This document shows positions 27,723 through 36,885 of a DNA stretch of 64,000 nucleotides, piece by piece; position 1 is the first letter of the stretch, and each line of letters begins with the position of its first letter. The stretch covers positions 310,001 through 374,000 of the forward strand of contig CAVQXT010000003.1 in the NCBI GenBank assembly GCA_963717945.1. Direction: 5' to 3'. The notes beneath the pieces were generated by a model. The model did no database searches and was not told the origin of the DNA. It saw only the letters and a program-made list of their open reading frames with translations. The position numbers and the translations under genes are program-made. Origin of the DNA: FEN-299 sp963717945 (GTDB taxonomy: Bacteria; Acidobacteriota; Vicinamibacteria; Vicinamibacterales; Fen-181).

Positions 27723-30176
27723 ATGACCATCGCTGCATCGAAGCTCCCGGTCAACATCGAAGACGAGATGAAGCGCTCGTACATGGATTACGCCATGAGC
27801 GTGATCATCGGGCGGGCGCTTCCCGACGTGCGTGACGGCCTCAAGCCGGCCCACCGCCGCGTGCTCTACGGCATGCGGACGATGGGGCTGGCGAGCAACC
27901 GCGCCTACCGCAAGTGCGCCAAGATCGTCGGCGAGGTGATGGGCAACTTCCACCCGCACGGCGACGCCGCGATCTACGACACGCTCGTCCGGCTCGCCCA
28001 GGACTTCAACATGCGGTCGCCCCTGGTCGACGGCCAGGGGAACTTCGGCTCGATGGACGGCGACCCGCCGGCGGCCATGCGCTACACGGAGGCCCGGCTC
28101 AAGCCGCTCGCCGAAGAGATGATGGCCGACCTCGAGAAGGAGACGGTGGAGTTCGTCCCCAACTACGACGAAACCACCGAGGAGCCGAGCGTCCTCCCCG
28201 CGCCGTTCCCCAACCTGCTCGTGAACGGCTCGGTCGGCATCGCCGTCGGCATGGCCACCAACGTGCCGCCGCACAACCTCGGCGAGGTCGTGGACGGCGC
28301 CATCTGGCTGATCGAGCACGCGGCCGACACGCCGGAGGCGAAATTCAAGGGGCTGCTGCGGATCATCCCGGGGCCCGACTTCCCGACCGGCGCCCGCATC
28401 GTCGGGCGGTCGGGGATCGTGCAGGCGTACCGAACCGGCCGCGGCAGCATCACGATCCGCGCCAACACCTCGGTCGAGGAGTCGGCGAAGGGCGACCGCA
28501 GCTCCATCGTCGTGACCGAGGTCCCCTACCAGGTCAACAAGGCGAAGCTCATCGAGAAGATCGCCGAGCTGGTCCGCGACAAGACGATCGAAGGGATCTC
28601 GGACCTGCGCGACGAGTCGGACCGCGACGGGCTTCGCATCGCCATCGAACTCAAGCGCGGCGAGATGGCGGACGTCGTCCTCAACAACCTCTACAAGCAC
28701 ACGCCGCTGCAGGTGAACTTCGGCGTGATCATGCTCGCCATCGTCGGCGGCCGGCCCCGGTACCTGTCGCTGGTCGAGGCGCTCGAGCACTTCATCGAGT
28801 TCCGCCGCGAGGTGGTGAGGCGCCGGACCGAGTTCGAGCTCCGGAAAGCGGAGGCGCGGGCCCACCTCCTCGAGGGCCTGAAGATCGCCCTCGATCACCT
28901 CGACGCGGTCATCACCCTCATCCGCGAGTCGAAGTCGCCCGCCGAGGCCCGCGACGGCCTGATGGCCCGCTTCGACCTCAGCCAGATCCAGGCGCAGGCG
29001 ATCCTCGACATGCAGCTGCAGCGGCTCACCGGCCTGGAGCGGCAGAAGATCGTCGACGAGCTCGTCGAGGTGCGGGCGCAGATCGAGAGGCTGCTGGCGA
29101 TCCTCGGCAGCGAGACGCTGCTGACGCAGATCGTCGTCGACGAGCTGCGGGAGATCCGGGAGAAGTTCGGCAACCCGCGCCGCACGGAGATCATCGAGGA
29201 GGAAGGGGAGTTCCGGATCGAGGACCTCATCGCCGACGAGGACATGGCGATCACGGTCAGCAACACCGGCTACATCAAGCGGACCGCGGTGACCAGCTAC
29301 CGGACGCAGCGCCGCGGCGGGCTCGGCCGCAAGGGGATGAGCGTGCGCGAGGAGGATTTCGTCTCGCACCTGTTCATCGCCTCCACCCACGCGTACATCC
29401 TGATCTTCACCGACCGGGGCCGGGTCTACTGGCTCAAGGTCTACGAGATCCCCGACGTCGGCCCCGACGGCAAGGGGAAGGCGATCGCCAACCTGGTCGC
29501 GATGCTGCCGGACGAGAAGATCGCGGCCCTCCTGGCGGTGCGGGAGTTCGAGGAGGGGCGGTTCGTCGTGATGGGCACCCGGCGGGGCGTGGTCAAGAAG
29601 ACCAACCTCGCGGCCTTCCGCAACCCGCGGGCGGCCGGCATCATCGCCATGGGGGTGGAGGAGGGGGACGCCGTGATTGCCGTCCAGCTGAGCGACGGCG
29701 ACGGCGAGGTCTTCATCGGCAGCCGGGACGGCATGGCCATCCGTTTCCCCGAGGCGGACGTCCGGCCGACCGGCCGCGGCACGTTCGGCGTCCGGGGGAT
29801 CGCCCTCCGGGACGAGGACGCCGCGGTGGCCATGGAGGTGGTCACGCCGGGCGGGACCGTCCTGACCGTCTCGGAGAACGGTTTCGGCAAACGGACCGAC
29901 CTCGACGAATATCGCGTGCAGTCGAGGGGCGGTTTGGGTATCATCAACATCCACACGACCGACCGGAACGGGAAAGTTGTGGGGATTGCCTACGTGCGCG
30001 ACGAGGATGAGCTGATGCTCATCACGCAGCAGGGCAAGGTGTTGCGCACCGGAGCGCGCGACGTCCGAACCATCGGCCGGGCGACCCAGGGCGTTCGGCT
30101 CATCGGGGTTGAGGACGACGATCGGGTGGTGTCGATCGCCCGGCTCGCGGAACGCGAAGAGGACCTCAACGAGTAG
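27723..30176 (+). CDS. gyrA: DNA gyrase subunit A
   Basis: Breakage-reunion subunit, 817 residues. MKRSYMDYAMSVIIGRALPD, the catalytic Tyr in AAMRYTEARL and the six C-terminal beta-pinwheel repeats (GRGTFGVRGIALR, QSRGGLGIINI) are present; the gyrase rather than topo IV assignment rests on genomic position and pinwheel motifs such as QRRGGLGRKGM. In the quinolone-resistance region the sequence is HPHGDAAIYDT, so the position of E. coli Ser83 is Ala while Asp87 is kept. Confidence 0.97.
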   Translation: MTIAASKLPVNIEDEMKRSYMDYAMSVIIGRALPDVRDGLKPAHRRVLYGMRTMGLASNRAYRKCAKIVGEVMGNFHPHGDAAIYDTLVRLAQDFNMRSPLVDGQGNFGSMDGDPPAAMRYTEARLKPLAEEMMADLEKETVEFVPNYDETTEEPSVLPAPFPNLLVNGSVGIAVGMATNVPPHNLGEVVDGAIWLIEHAADTPEAKFKGLLRIIPGPDFPTGARIVGRSGIVQAYRTGRGSITIRANTSVEESAKGDRSSIVVTEVPYQVNKAKLIEKIAELVRDKTIEGISDLRDESDRDGLRIAIELKRGEMADVVLNNLYKHTPLQVNFGVIMLAIVGGRPRYLSLVEALEHFIEFRREVVRRRTEFELRKAEARAHLLEGLKIALDHLDAVITLIRESKSPAEARDGLMARFDLSQIQAQAILDMQLQRLTGLERQKIVDELVEVRAQIERLLAILGSETLLTQIVVDELREIREKFGNPRRTEIIEEEGEFRIEDLIADEDMAITVSNTGYIKRTAVTSYRTQRRGGLGRKGMSVREEDFVSHLFIASTHAYILIFTDRGRVYWLKVYEIPDVGPDGKGKAIANLVAMLPDEKIAALLAVREFEEGRFVVMGTRRGVVKKTNLAAFRNPRAAGIIAMGVEEGDAVIAVQLSDGDGEVFIGSRDGMAIRFPEADVRPTGRGTFGVRGIALRDEDAAVAMEVVTPGGTVLTVSENGFGKRTDLDEYRVQSRGGLGIINIHTTDRNGKVVGIAYVRDEDELMLITQQGKVLRTGARDVRTIGRATQGVRLIGVEDDDRVVSIARLAEREEDLNE

Positions 30177-30190
30177 AGAAGGAGGCTGGC

Positions 30191-30916
30191 ATGCATCGGC
30201 CGCGTTATCTTCGGTGTTTACTCCTCGCTCCCGTCCTGATCGGTCTCGTGCTCGCCGCCGCCGGCTGCGGAGGCTCGGAGCACGACCTTATGATCAAGAA
30301 GTTCTTCATGGCGTCGTCGGCCGGCGACACGGTCACGCTCGGGAACATCGCGACCGTCTCGTTCGATCCCACCCGTGACGGCCGGGCGCAGAACGTGACG
30401 TTCGTCAGCGAGACGCCCGAGCAGACGCGCGTGCTGAAGCTCAAGGAGCTCGACCAGGCGTTCAAGGACGCCCAGGCCGCCGCGGCCGCCGTCAGCAAGC
30501 AGATGAAGGAGTACCAGGACAAGAACGCCGAGGCGATCAACCGGGTGATCAAGATCGAGCAGTCGGGCTCGGGCCGGGTGACCGGCCGGGACGCCGAGGT
30601 GCAGAAGGCCTGGACCGACTGGCGCGAGAAGTCGTCGGCGGTCGAGAAGAAGCTGTCCGAGGCCAGGCAGTCCCTGCAGGCCGAGCGGCGGGTGGCCGAC
30701 CTGAGCGTGCCGGACAAGGACGCGACCACGTTCGACACGACCGAGGCGACCAAGGAGGTCACCGTCACCGCGAACGTGCTGACGCCCGACAAGCAGTCGG
30801 TCAAGAAGACGCTGGTGCTCACCCTGCAGCGGGTCGTCCTGAGCGAAGGCGGCGGCAAGCCGCCGATCGAAGGCAAGTGGATGATCACCGGCCTCAAGGA
30901 AGTCCCGAACAAGTAG
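30191..30916 (+). CDS. Lipoprotein of unknown function with coiled-coil region
   Basis: 241 residues starting 14 bp after gyrA. The N-terminus is a lipoprotein signal: basic start, hydrophobic stretch and lipobox LAAAGC with the modified Cys at about residue 26. The middle (about 85-165) is rich in Lys, Glu, Ala and Gln and predicts a coiled coil; the end looks like a compact beta domain (TVTANVLTPDKQSVKKTLVL). I do not recognise the family. The gene is close enough to gyrA to share its transcript and ends at a strong terminator. Confidence 0.85.
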   Translation: MHRPRYLRCLLLAPVLIGLVLAAAGCGGSEHDLMIKKFFMASSAGDTVTLGNIATVSFDPTRDGRAQNVTFVSETPEQTRVLKLKELDQAFKDAQAAAAAVSKQMKEYQDKNAEAINRVIKIEQSGSGRVTGRDAEVQKAWTDWREKSSAVEKKLSEARQSLQAERRVADLSVPDKDATTFDTTEATKEVTVTANVLTPDKQSVKKTLVLTLQRVVLSEGGGKPPIEGKWMITGLKEVPNK

Positions 30917-30956
30917 ACCGCGGGCCGTTGCTGCCGCAGCCGACGCATCGATCGCG

Positions 30957-30983
30957 AAGGGGCGCCGAGAGGCGCCCCTTTGT
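30957..30983 (+). terminator. Strong intrinsic terminator after the lipoprotein gene
   Basis: AAGGGGCGCC-GAGA-GGCGCCCCTT followed by T-rich sequence; a perfect 10-bp stem. It lies between convergent lipoprotein and pcrA genes and could act in both directions. Confidence 0.9.
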
Positions 30984-31010
30984 CTTTCTACGGGGCTCGC
31001 CCGCGGCGGG

Positions 31011-33281
31011 TCAGAGAACCTCGAGCTTGGCGTAGCGGGCCAGCAGGCGCTTGGACCCCACACTCGCGAACCGGACCACCAGCTTCAGGTCGTCGCCGGC
31101 GGCCTCGACGCTCACCACTGTTCCGACACCGAACTTCTCGTGGCGCACGCGCGCGCCGGCGGCGAGGTGACCCGCGCGCGACTGGTCCTCGTCCTCGTAG
31201 GCGTACGCCGGCGCCTCCTCTTTCACGCGCGACGGCCCCCGCCGGAACGTCGGCGTCCGGCCGCCCCCGGCCTCGGCGCGCGCGCGGCCGTTGCGGCGGC
31301 CCGCCCACAGCCCCGGCTGGTACAGCCCCGAGCCGGCCGGCTCGACCCGCTCGACGAGCTCCTCGGGGATCTCGGCGATGAAGCGTGACGGAGTGGCGGG
31401 ACGGAACTCGCCGTACCACCGCCGGCGGCCCGCGCTCCCCAGGTGCAGCTTTCGACGCGCCCGCGTCATGCCCACGTAACACAGCCGGCGCTCCTCCTCG
31501 AGCTCGGCCTCGTCCTCGCTCGACCGCGAGTGGGGGAAGAGCCCCTCCTCGAGGCCGGCGATGAAGACGACCGGGAACTCGAGCCCCTTGGCGCTGTGCA
31601 GCGTCATCATCATCACGCGCGCGTCGGCCGCCCCCTCGGCCTGGTCGGCGTCGGAGAGCAGCGACAGCGTGTCGACGAAGCCGCCGAGCGTGGCGCCCGG
31701 TTCGCGCAGCTCGTACTCCTTCGCCGCCGACACCAGCTCGGCGAGGTTCTCCACGCGCCCCTCGGCCTCCTCGGTGCGGTCCTCCCGCAGCGCGGACAGG
31801 TAGCCGGTCCGGTCGAGGACCTTGCCGATGGCCGCCGACACCGGCTCCTGCCGGACGACCCCGGCGAGGCCCACGACCAGGTCGCGGAAGACGCGCAGCG
31901 AGGAGGCGGCGCGCCCGGTGAAGACGCCGCGGTCGAGACCGGCGACCAGCCGCGACCAGAGCGCGTGCGGCGAGATCCCGTCGTCGCCGGAGAGGCCGAG
32001 GCCGGCCGGCGCCGCGTCGAGCGCGTCGATCACGCCCTTCCCGATCCCCCGGGGCGGCACGTTGATCACTCGGCGCAGGCTCACGTCGTCGGCCGGGTCG
32101 AGGACGACTTTCAGGTAGGCGAGCGTGTCCTTGATTTCCTTGCGCTCGTAGAACCGGACGCTGCCGACGATCCGGTAGGCGATCCCCTCGCGCCGCAGCG
32201 CGTCTTCGATCACGCGCGACTGCGCGTTGGTCCGGTAGAGCACCGCCATCGGCGTGTCGCCGTCGGCGCGCACCGCCTCCCGGGCCACGCGGGCGATGGC
32301 GTCGGCCTCCTCGAGCTCGTCGCCCGCCTGGTGGTAGCGGATCTTCTCGCCGCCCAGCGTCTCGGTCCAGAGCCGCTTCTCCTTGCGGTTGCGGTTCTGG
32401 CGGATGAGGGCGGAGGCGGCGTCGAGGATGACCTCGGTCGACCGGTAGTTCCGCTCGAGGCGCACGACCCTGGCGTCGGGGTAGTCGGCCTCGAAGTCCA
32501 GGATGTTGCGCAGGTCGGCGCCGCGCCACTTGTAGATCGACTGGTCGGGATCGCCGACCACGCAGAGGTTGCGGTGCGCCTCGGCCATCCGCTTCATCAG
32601 CAGGTACTGCGGCCGGTTGGTGTCCTGGTACTCGTCCACGAGCAGGAACCGGAACCGGTCGGCGTAGCGCGCGCGGACCTCGGGCTTGTCGAACAGCGCG
32701 ACCGTCTTGAGCAGCAGGTCGTCGAAGTCGAGCGCGTGGCTGTCCTCGAGCGCGCGCTGGTAGCGCTCGAAGATCCGGCCGACCTGCTTGTCGTGGGGGT
32801 TGTAGCCGCCGGCGAAGGACTCGGGCCCGAGACACAGGTTCTTCGCGTGGCTGATCCGGCCGAGCGCGGCCCGCGGCTGCACGAGGGTGTCGTCGATCCC
32901 CAGCTCGCGCATCGCCTGCTTGACCGCCGACAGCTGGTCCGAGGAGTCGTAGATGACGAAATCGCGCGACAGGCCCAGCACCGGCGCCTCCCGCCTCAGC
33001 AGCCTCGCGCACATCGAGTGGAAGGTGGACACCCACGCGCCGGAGGCCGCGTCGCCGAGCAGCGTCGTCACGCGCTGCCGCATCTCCTCCGCCGCCTTGT
33101 TGGTGAAGGTGACCGCGACCACCTCGCCCGGATCGGCGTGGCCCGCGCCGATCAGGTAGGCGACCCGGTAGGCGATGACGCGCGTCTTGCCGGACCCGGC
33201 GCCGGCGAGGATGAGCAGGGGGCCGTCGACCTGCAGCACGGCCTCGCGCTGCTCGGGGTTCAACTCTTCGAGAAAGTCCAT
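31011..33281 (-). CDS. pcrA: ATP-dependent DNA helicase PcrA/UvrD
   Basis: Superfamily-1A 3'-5' helicase for repair and replication, 756 residues from ATG 33281 (MDFLEELNPEQREAVLQ). Motifs: LAGAGSGKTRVIAYR (I), VDEYQDTN (II), VGDPDQSIYKWRGAD (III), MTLHSAKGLEFPVVFI (V) and CYVGMTRARRKL (VI). The C-terminus has the PcrA-type tail domain VRHEKFGVGTVVSVE that contacts RNA polymerase. Starts further upstream read through repeat DNA and are rejected. Confidence 0.97.
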   Translation of the reverse strand: MDFLEELNPEQREAVLQVDGPLLILAGAGSGKTRVIAYRVAYLIGAGHADPGEVVAVTFTNKAAEEMRQRVTTLLGDAASGAWVSTFHSMCARLLRREAPVLGLSRDFVIYDSSDQLSAVKQAMRELGIDDTLVQPRAALGRISHAKNLCLGPESFAGGYNPHDKQVGRIFERYQRALEDSHALDFDDLLLKTVALFDKPEVRARYADRFRFLLVDEYQDTNRPQYLLMKRMAEAHRNLCVVGDPDQSIYKWRGADLRNILDFEADYPDARVVRLERNYRSTEVILDAASALIRQNRNRKEKRLWTETLGGEKIRYHQAGDELEEADAIARVAREAVRADGDTPMAVLYRTNAQSRVIEDALRREGIAYRIVGSVRFYERKEIKDTLAYLKVVLDPADDVSLRRVINVPPRGIGKGVIDALDAAPAGLGLSGDDGISPHALWSRLVAGLDRGVFTGRAASSLRVFRDLVVGLAGVVRQEPVSAAIGKVLDRTGYLSALREDRTEEAEGRVENLAELVSAAKEYELREPGATLGGFVDTLSLLSDADQAEGAADARVMMMTLHSAKGLEFPVVFIAGLEEGLFPHSRSSEDEAELEEERRLCYVGMTRARRKLHLGSAGRRRWYGEFRPATPSRFIAEIPEELVERVEPAGSGLYQPGLWAGRRNGRARAEAGGGRTPTFRRGPSRVKEEAPAYAYEDEDQSRAGHLAAGARVRHEKFGVGTVVSVEAAGDDLKLVVRFASVGSKRLLARYAKLEVL

Positions 33282-33289
33282 TAAATGTC

Positions 33290-33378
33290 GCGCGGCGTAG
33301 GGGCAGCCCTTGTGGCTGCCCGCAAGAGGCGGATCGGGCGCCCACAAGGGGCCAATCGGGCGCCCACAAGGGGCGCCC
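33290..33378. repeat. Intergenic palindromic repeats (GTAGGGGC / GCCCACAAGGGG)
   Basis: GTAGGGGCAGCCCTTGTGG and GGCTGCCCGCAAG are followed by two near-identical copies of ATCGGGCGCCCACAAGGGG, ending in GCGCCCCTAC, the inverse of the start. It fills the glmS to pcrA gap and is a REP-like element of a class separate from the heptads. Confidence 0.8.
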
Positions 33379-35235
33379 CTACTCTACGGTAACACTCTTC
33401 GCCAGATTGCGCGGCTGGTCCACGTCGCAGCCGCGGCGGACCGCGATGTGGTAGGCCAGCAGCTGCAGCGGGATCACGGTGACCAGCGGCGACAGCCGCG
33501 GGCGCGCCTCGGGGAGGCTGATGATCGAGTCGTGCTCGGTGTCGAGCAGCGCTTCGACCAGCTCGTCGCGGCCCGTGGTGAGCGCGATGACCGAGCCGCC
33601 GCGCGCCTTGACCTCCTGGATGTTGCTCAGCATCTTCTCGAACACGTGGTCGCGCGGCGCCAGCGCCACGACGGGCATCTGCTCGTCGATGAGCGCGATC
33701 GGCCCGTGCTTCATCTCGCCGGCGGGATAGCCCTCGGCGTGGATGTAGGAGATCTCCTTCAGCTTGAGCGCCCCCTCGAGCGCGATCGGGTAGTTGAGGC
33801 CGCGGCCGAGGAAGAGGAAGTCCCGCCGGTTGTAGAACCGGCGGGCGATCTCGTCCACCAGCGCCGACACGCGCAGCGTCTGCTCGATGAGCGTGGGCGC
33901 CTGCAGCAGCCCGTCGATCTCCTCGCGCGCCTGCGCGGGCGTCAGCGCGCCGCGCACCTGCGCCAGGTAGAGCGCCAGCAGGTGCAGCGCCACCAGCTGC
34001 GAGGTGAACGCCTTGGTGGACGCCACGCCGATCTCCGGCCCCGCGTGCGTGTAGATGGTGCCCTCGCTGTCGCGCGTGGCCATGCTGCCCACGACGTTGC
34101 AGATGGCCAGGCTGCGCGCGCCTCGCGCCTTCGCCTCGCGCAGCGCGGCCAGCGTGTCGGCCGTCTCGCCCGACTGCGTGATCACCACCGCCAGCGTCCG
34201 GCTGCCGACGATGGGCGCGCGGTACCGATACTCGGAGCCGTAGTCGACCTCGACCGGCAGGCGGGCCAGGCTCTCGATCAGGTATTTACCCACCAGCCCG
34301 GCGTGCCACGACGTCCCGCACGCGATGATCGTCACGTTCTCGATCGCGGCGAGATCCGCCTCCGACAGCGTCATCTCCTCGAGGAAGACGCGGCCGGTGT
34401 CGAGCGAGACGCGGCCGAGCACCGTGTCGCGCGCCGCCTGCGGCTGCTCGAAGATCTCCTTCAGCATGAAGTGCTTGAACCCGGCCTTCTCGGCCTGGAT
34501 CGGGTCCCACAGCACCCGCTGCGTCCGGCGGTCGATCGGGGCGCCGGCGAAGGTGCTGAACGCGACGCCCGAGGCGGTGAGCACCGCCATCTCCTCGTCG
34601 GCGAGGAACACCACGTCGCGGGTGTGCGCCAGGATCGCCGGGATGTCCGAGGCCACGAAGTACTCGCCGTCGCCGACGCCGACCACCAGCGGCGGGCCGT
34701 TGCGGGCGGCGATGATCTTCCGCGGCTCGGCGGAGGAGATCACGACCAGCGCGAACATCCCGCGCATCCGGGCCAGCGCCAGGCGCGTCGCCCCTTCGAG
34801 GTTGCCGCCGGCGCCGGCGACCTTCAACTCCTCCTCGATGAGGTGCGCCACGATCTCGGTGTCGGTCTCGGTGACGAACGCGTGGCCGAGCCCCTGCAGC
34901 TCGCGCTTCAGCTCGAGGTAGTTCTCGATGATGCCGTTGTGGACCACGACGATGCGCCCGGTGCAGTCGCGGTGGGGGTGGGCGTTCTCCTCGGTCGGCC
35001 GGCCGTGCGTGGCCCAGCGCGTGTGCCCGATGCCGTACTCGCCGTCGATCGGGTCGGCCGCGATCGCCTCCTCGAGGCGCGACAGCTTGCCGGCGCTGCG
35101 GCGCAGGGCGATCACGCCCTGTCGGACGACAGCCACGCCCGCCGAATCGTACCCGCGGTACTCGAGCCGTCGCAGGCCGTCCAGGAGGACCGGAACGACG
35201 GGCTTGGGCCCGATATAGCCGATGATGCCGCACAT
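33379..35235 (-). CDS. glmS: Glutamine-fructose-6-phosphate aminotransferase GlmS
   Basis: Makes glucosamine-6-phosphate for peptidoglycan and LPS, 618 residues. The N-terminal glutaminase has the nucleophile Cys2 (MCGIIGYIGP) and GIGHTRWATHG; the C-terminal isomerase has two SIS domains (IIACGTSWHAGLVGKYLIE, SQSGET-like TQSGETADTL) and ends NLAKSVTVE. It is paired with glmU upstream on the same strand, giving two steps of UDP-GlcNAc synthesis. No glmS ribozyme is visible; the 112-bp upstream gap is filled by repeats. Confidence 0.98.
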   Translation of the reverse strand: MCGIIGYIGPKPVVPVLLDGLRRLEYRGYDSAGVAVVRQGVIALRRSAGKLSRLEEAIAADPIDGEYGIGHTRWATHGRPTEENAHPHRDCTGRIVVVHNGIIENYLELKRELQGLGHAFVTETDTEIVAHLIEEELKVAGAGGNLEGATRLALARMRGMFALVVISSAEPRKIIAARNGPPLVVGVGDGEYFVASDIPAILAHTRDVVFLADEEMAVLTASGVAFSTFAGAPIDRRTQRVLWDPIQAEKAGFKHFMLKEIFEQPQAARDTVLGRVSLDTGRVFLEEMTLSEADLAAIENVTIIACGTSWHAGLVGKYLIESLARLPVEVDYGSEYRYRAPIVGSRTLAVVITQSGETADTLAALREAKARGARSLAICNVVGSMATRDSEGTIYTHAGPEIGVASTKAFTSQLVALHLLALYLAQVRGALTPAQAREEIDGLLQAPTLIEQTLRVSALVDEIARRFYNRRDFLFLGRGLNYPIALEGALKLKEISYIHAEGYPAGEMKHGPIALIDEQMPVVALAPRDHVFEKMLSNIQEVKARGGSVIALTTGRDELVEALLDTEHDSIISLPEARPRLSPLVTVIPLQLLAYHIAVRRGCDVDQPRNLAKSVTVE

Positions 35236-35255
35236 GACTGCGCCTCGCAGGATTC

Positions 35256-35330
35256 GCCCCTCGACGTTGCTCGGGGCGCCCTGAGCAGGGTCGAGGGGCG
35301 GGATTCGGGAGTCTGGATTCGGGCCGGGAT
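35256..35330. repeat. Palindromic repeat followed by heptads
   Basis: GCCCCTCGAC (35256-35265) pairs with GTCGAGGGGC (35290-35299), with an inner TTGCTCGGG / CCCTGAGCA stem. Directly after it come heptad units GGATTCG, GGAGTCT, GGATTCG. It lies in the glmU to glmS gap. Confidence 0.75.
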
Positions 35331-35347
35331 CGCCGTCGCGCCCACCC

Positions 35348-36739
35348 TTATTTGTCGGCCACGGGCGGGGATTTCTTCAGCTTCGCCCAGCCCTCCTTGT
35401 TCTCCTGGCGGCCGCGTGCGATGCCCAGGGCCCCCGCCGGCACGTCCTTGGTGATCGACGACCCGGCCGCCACGTAGGCCCCCCGCCCGATCCGGACCGG
35501 GGCGATCAGCTGCGTATCGCTCCCGATGAAGACGCCGTCCTCGATCACCGTCGGGTGCTTGCGTTCGCCGTCGTAATTGCACGTGATCGTGCCCGCGCCG
35601 ATGTTCACCCTCTCGCCGATCGTGGCGTCGCCGAGGTAGGCCAGGTGATTGGCCTTCGACCCCGCGCCGAGGCGCGTCTTCTTGAGCTCGACGAAGTTCC
35701 CGACTCGCGAGCCGGCGGCGAGATCGGACCCCGGGCGGAGACGCGCGAACGGGCCGACGATCGCGCCGTCCGCGACTCGCGACTCCACGATGACGCAGTG
35801 GTCCAGGACCGTCACGTCGTCGGCCAGCTCCGAGTCCACGATCCGGACCCCGCCGTAAATCACCGCCCGCGCCCCGATGCGCGTCCGGCCCAGGAGGTGG
35901 ACGCCCGGGTGGATCACGCTGTCCGGCCCGACGGTCACCCCCGCGTCGAGATAGGTGGTGGCCGGGTCCTCGAGCGTCACGCCCGACGCCATCAGCGCCT
36001 CGCGCCGGGCCCGCCAGACGCGGGCGCTCGCCTCGGCCAGTTCGGCGCGCGTGTTGATGCCCAGGATCTCTTCGGGGCGATCGACCGGCAGCGCCACCAC
36101 GCGCCGGCCGGCGCGCCGGTAGATGCCGACCAGGTCGGGGAGGTAGTACTCCTGCTGCGAGTTGTCCGTCGCGACCCGATCCAGGGCGGGGAAGAGCGGC
36201 TCGAGGTCGAAGGCGTAGATCCCGGCGTTGATCTCGCGAACCGCGCGCTCGGCGGGCGACGCGTCGCGGTGTTCGACGACGGCGGCGACCTCGTCGCCGT
36301 CGCGGAGGATGCGCCCGTAGCCCGACGGGTCGTCCAGCACGGCCGTCAGCAGGGTGGCCGCGGCGCGCGCCCCCTCGTGCCGCGCCACCAGCGCGCCCAG
36401 CGTGTCGGGCGTGAGCAGCGGCACGTCTCCCGAGAGCACGACCAGCGTGCCTCGCAGGCCCGCGAGCAGCGGCGCGGCCTGTCGGACCGCGTGCGCGGTT
36501 CCGAGCTGCGGCTCCTGCTGCACGAACCCGAGACCGGCGTGCGCCGCCAGCGCCGCGCGAAGCGCGTCGGCCTGGTGCCCGACGACGACGGTCGTCGTGG
36601 CCGCCCCGAGCGACGCCGAGGCGGCGAGCACGTAGTCGATCATCGGCGCGCCCGCCACCCGGTGCAGCACCTTCGGCAGGGCGGACTTCATGCGCGTGCC
36701 CTTGCCGGCGGCAAGGATCAGGACGTGGCACATGGACAT
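35348..36739 (-). CDS. glmU: Bifunctional GlmU (N-acetylglucosamine-1-phosphate uridyltransferase / acetyltransferase)
   Basis: Last two steps of UDP-GlcNAc synthesis, 463 residues. The N-terminal pyrophosphorylase has LILAAGKGTRMKSALPKVLH and the VVLSGDVPLL metal-binding region; the C-terminal left-handed beta-helix shows hexapeptide repeats (VGPFARLRPGSDL, GDATIGERVNIGAGTITCNYDG). It ends in a lysine-rich tail. It lies upstream of glmS on the same strand. Confidence 0.97.
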   Translation of the reverse strand: MSMCHVLILAAGKGTRMKSALPKVLHRVAGAPMIDYVLAASASLGAATTTVVVGHQADALRAALAAHAGLGFVQQEPQLGTAHAVRQAAPLLAGLRGTLVVLSGDVPLLTPDTLGALVARHEGARAAATLLTAVLDDPSGYGRILRDGDEVAAVVEHRDASPAERAVREINAGIYAFDLEPLFPALDRVATDNSQQEYYLPDLVGIYRRAGRRVVALPVDRPEEILGINTRAELAEASARVWRARREALMASGVTLEDPATTYLDAGVTVGPDSVIHPGVHLLGRTRIGARAVIYGGVRIVDSELADDVTVLDHCVIVESRVADGAIVGPFARLRPGSDLAAGSRVGNFVELKKTRLGAGSKANHLAYLGDATIGERVNIGAGTITCNYDGERKHPTVIEDGVFIGSDTQLIAPVRIGRGAYVAAGSSITKDVPAGALGIARGRQENKEGWAKLKKSPPVADK

Positions 36740-36769
36740 GCGCTTATTGAAGCACAGTTGAGGCCGAAC

Positions 36770-36852
36770 GACAGTGGCCAGTTGTCAGTGGCCAGTGTGC
36801 CAGGCGAGACAGACTGGCAACCGATAACTGGGAACCGGCAACTGTCTCTACC
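36770..36852. repeat. Heptad-repeat hairpin element (CAGTGGC type)
   Basis: Left units CAGTGGC, CAGTTGT, CAGTGGC, CAGTGTG; core with CCAGGCGAGACAG; right units ACTGGCA, ACCGATA, ACTGGGA, ACCGGCA, ACTGTCT. It lies between the TPR gene and glmU. Confidence 0.85.
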
Positions 36853-36885
36853 GTCTTCGCACGGTCGCCCACGGGCGGATGGCAG

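Noticed and set aside
35236..35347. glmS ribozyme upstream of glmS
   Set aside because: The gap is too short and is filled by palindromic and heptad repeats without the ribozyme core.
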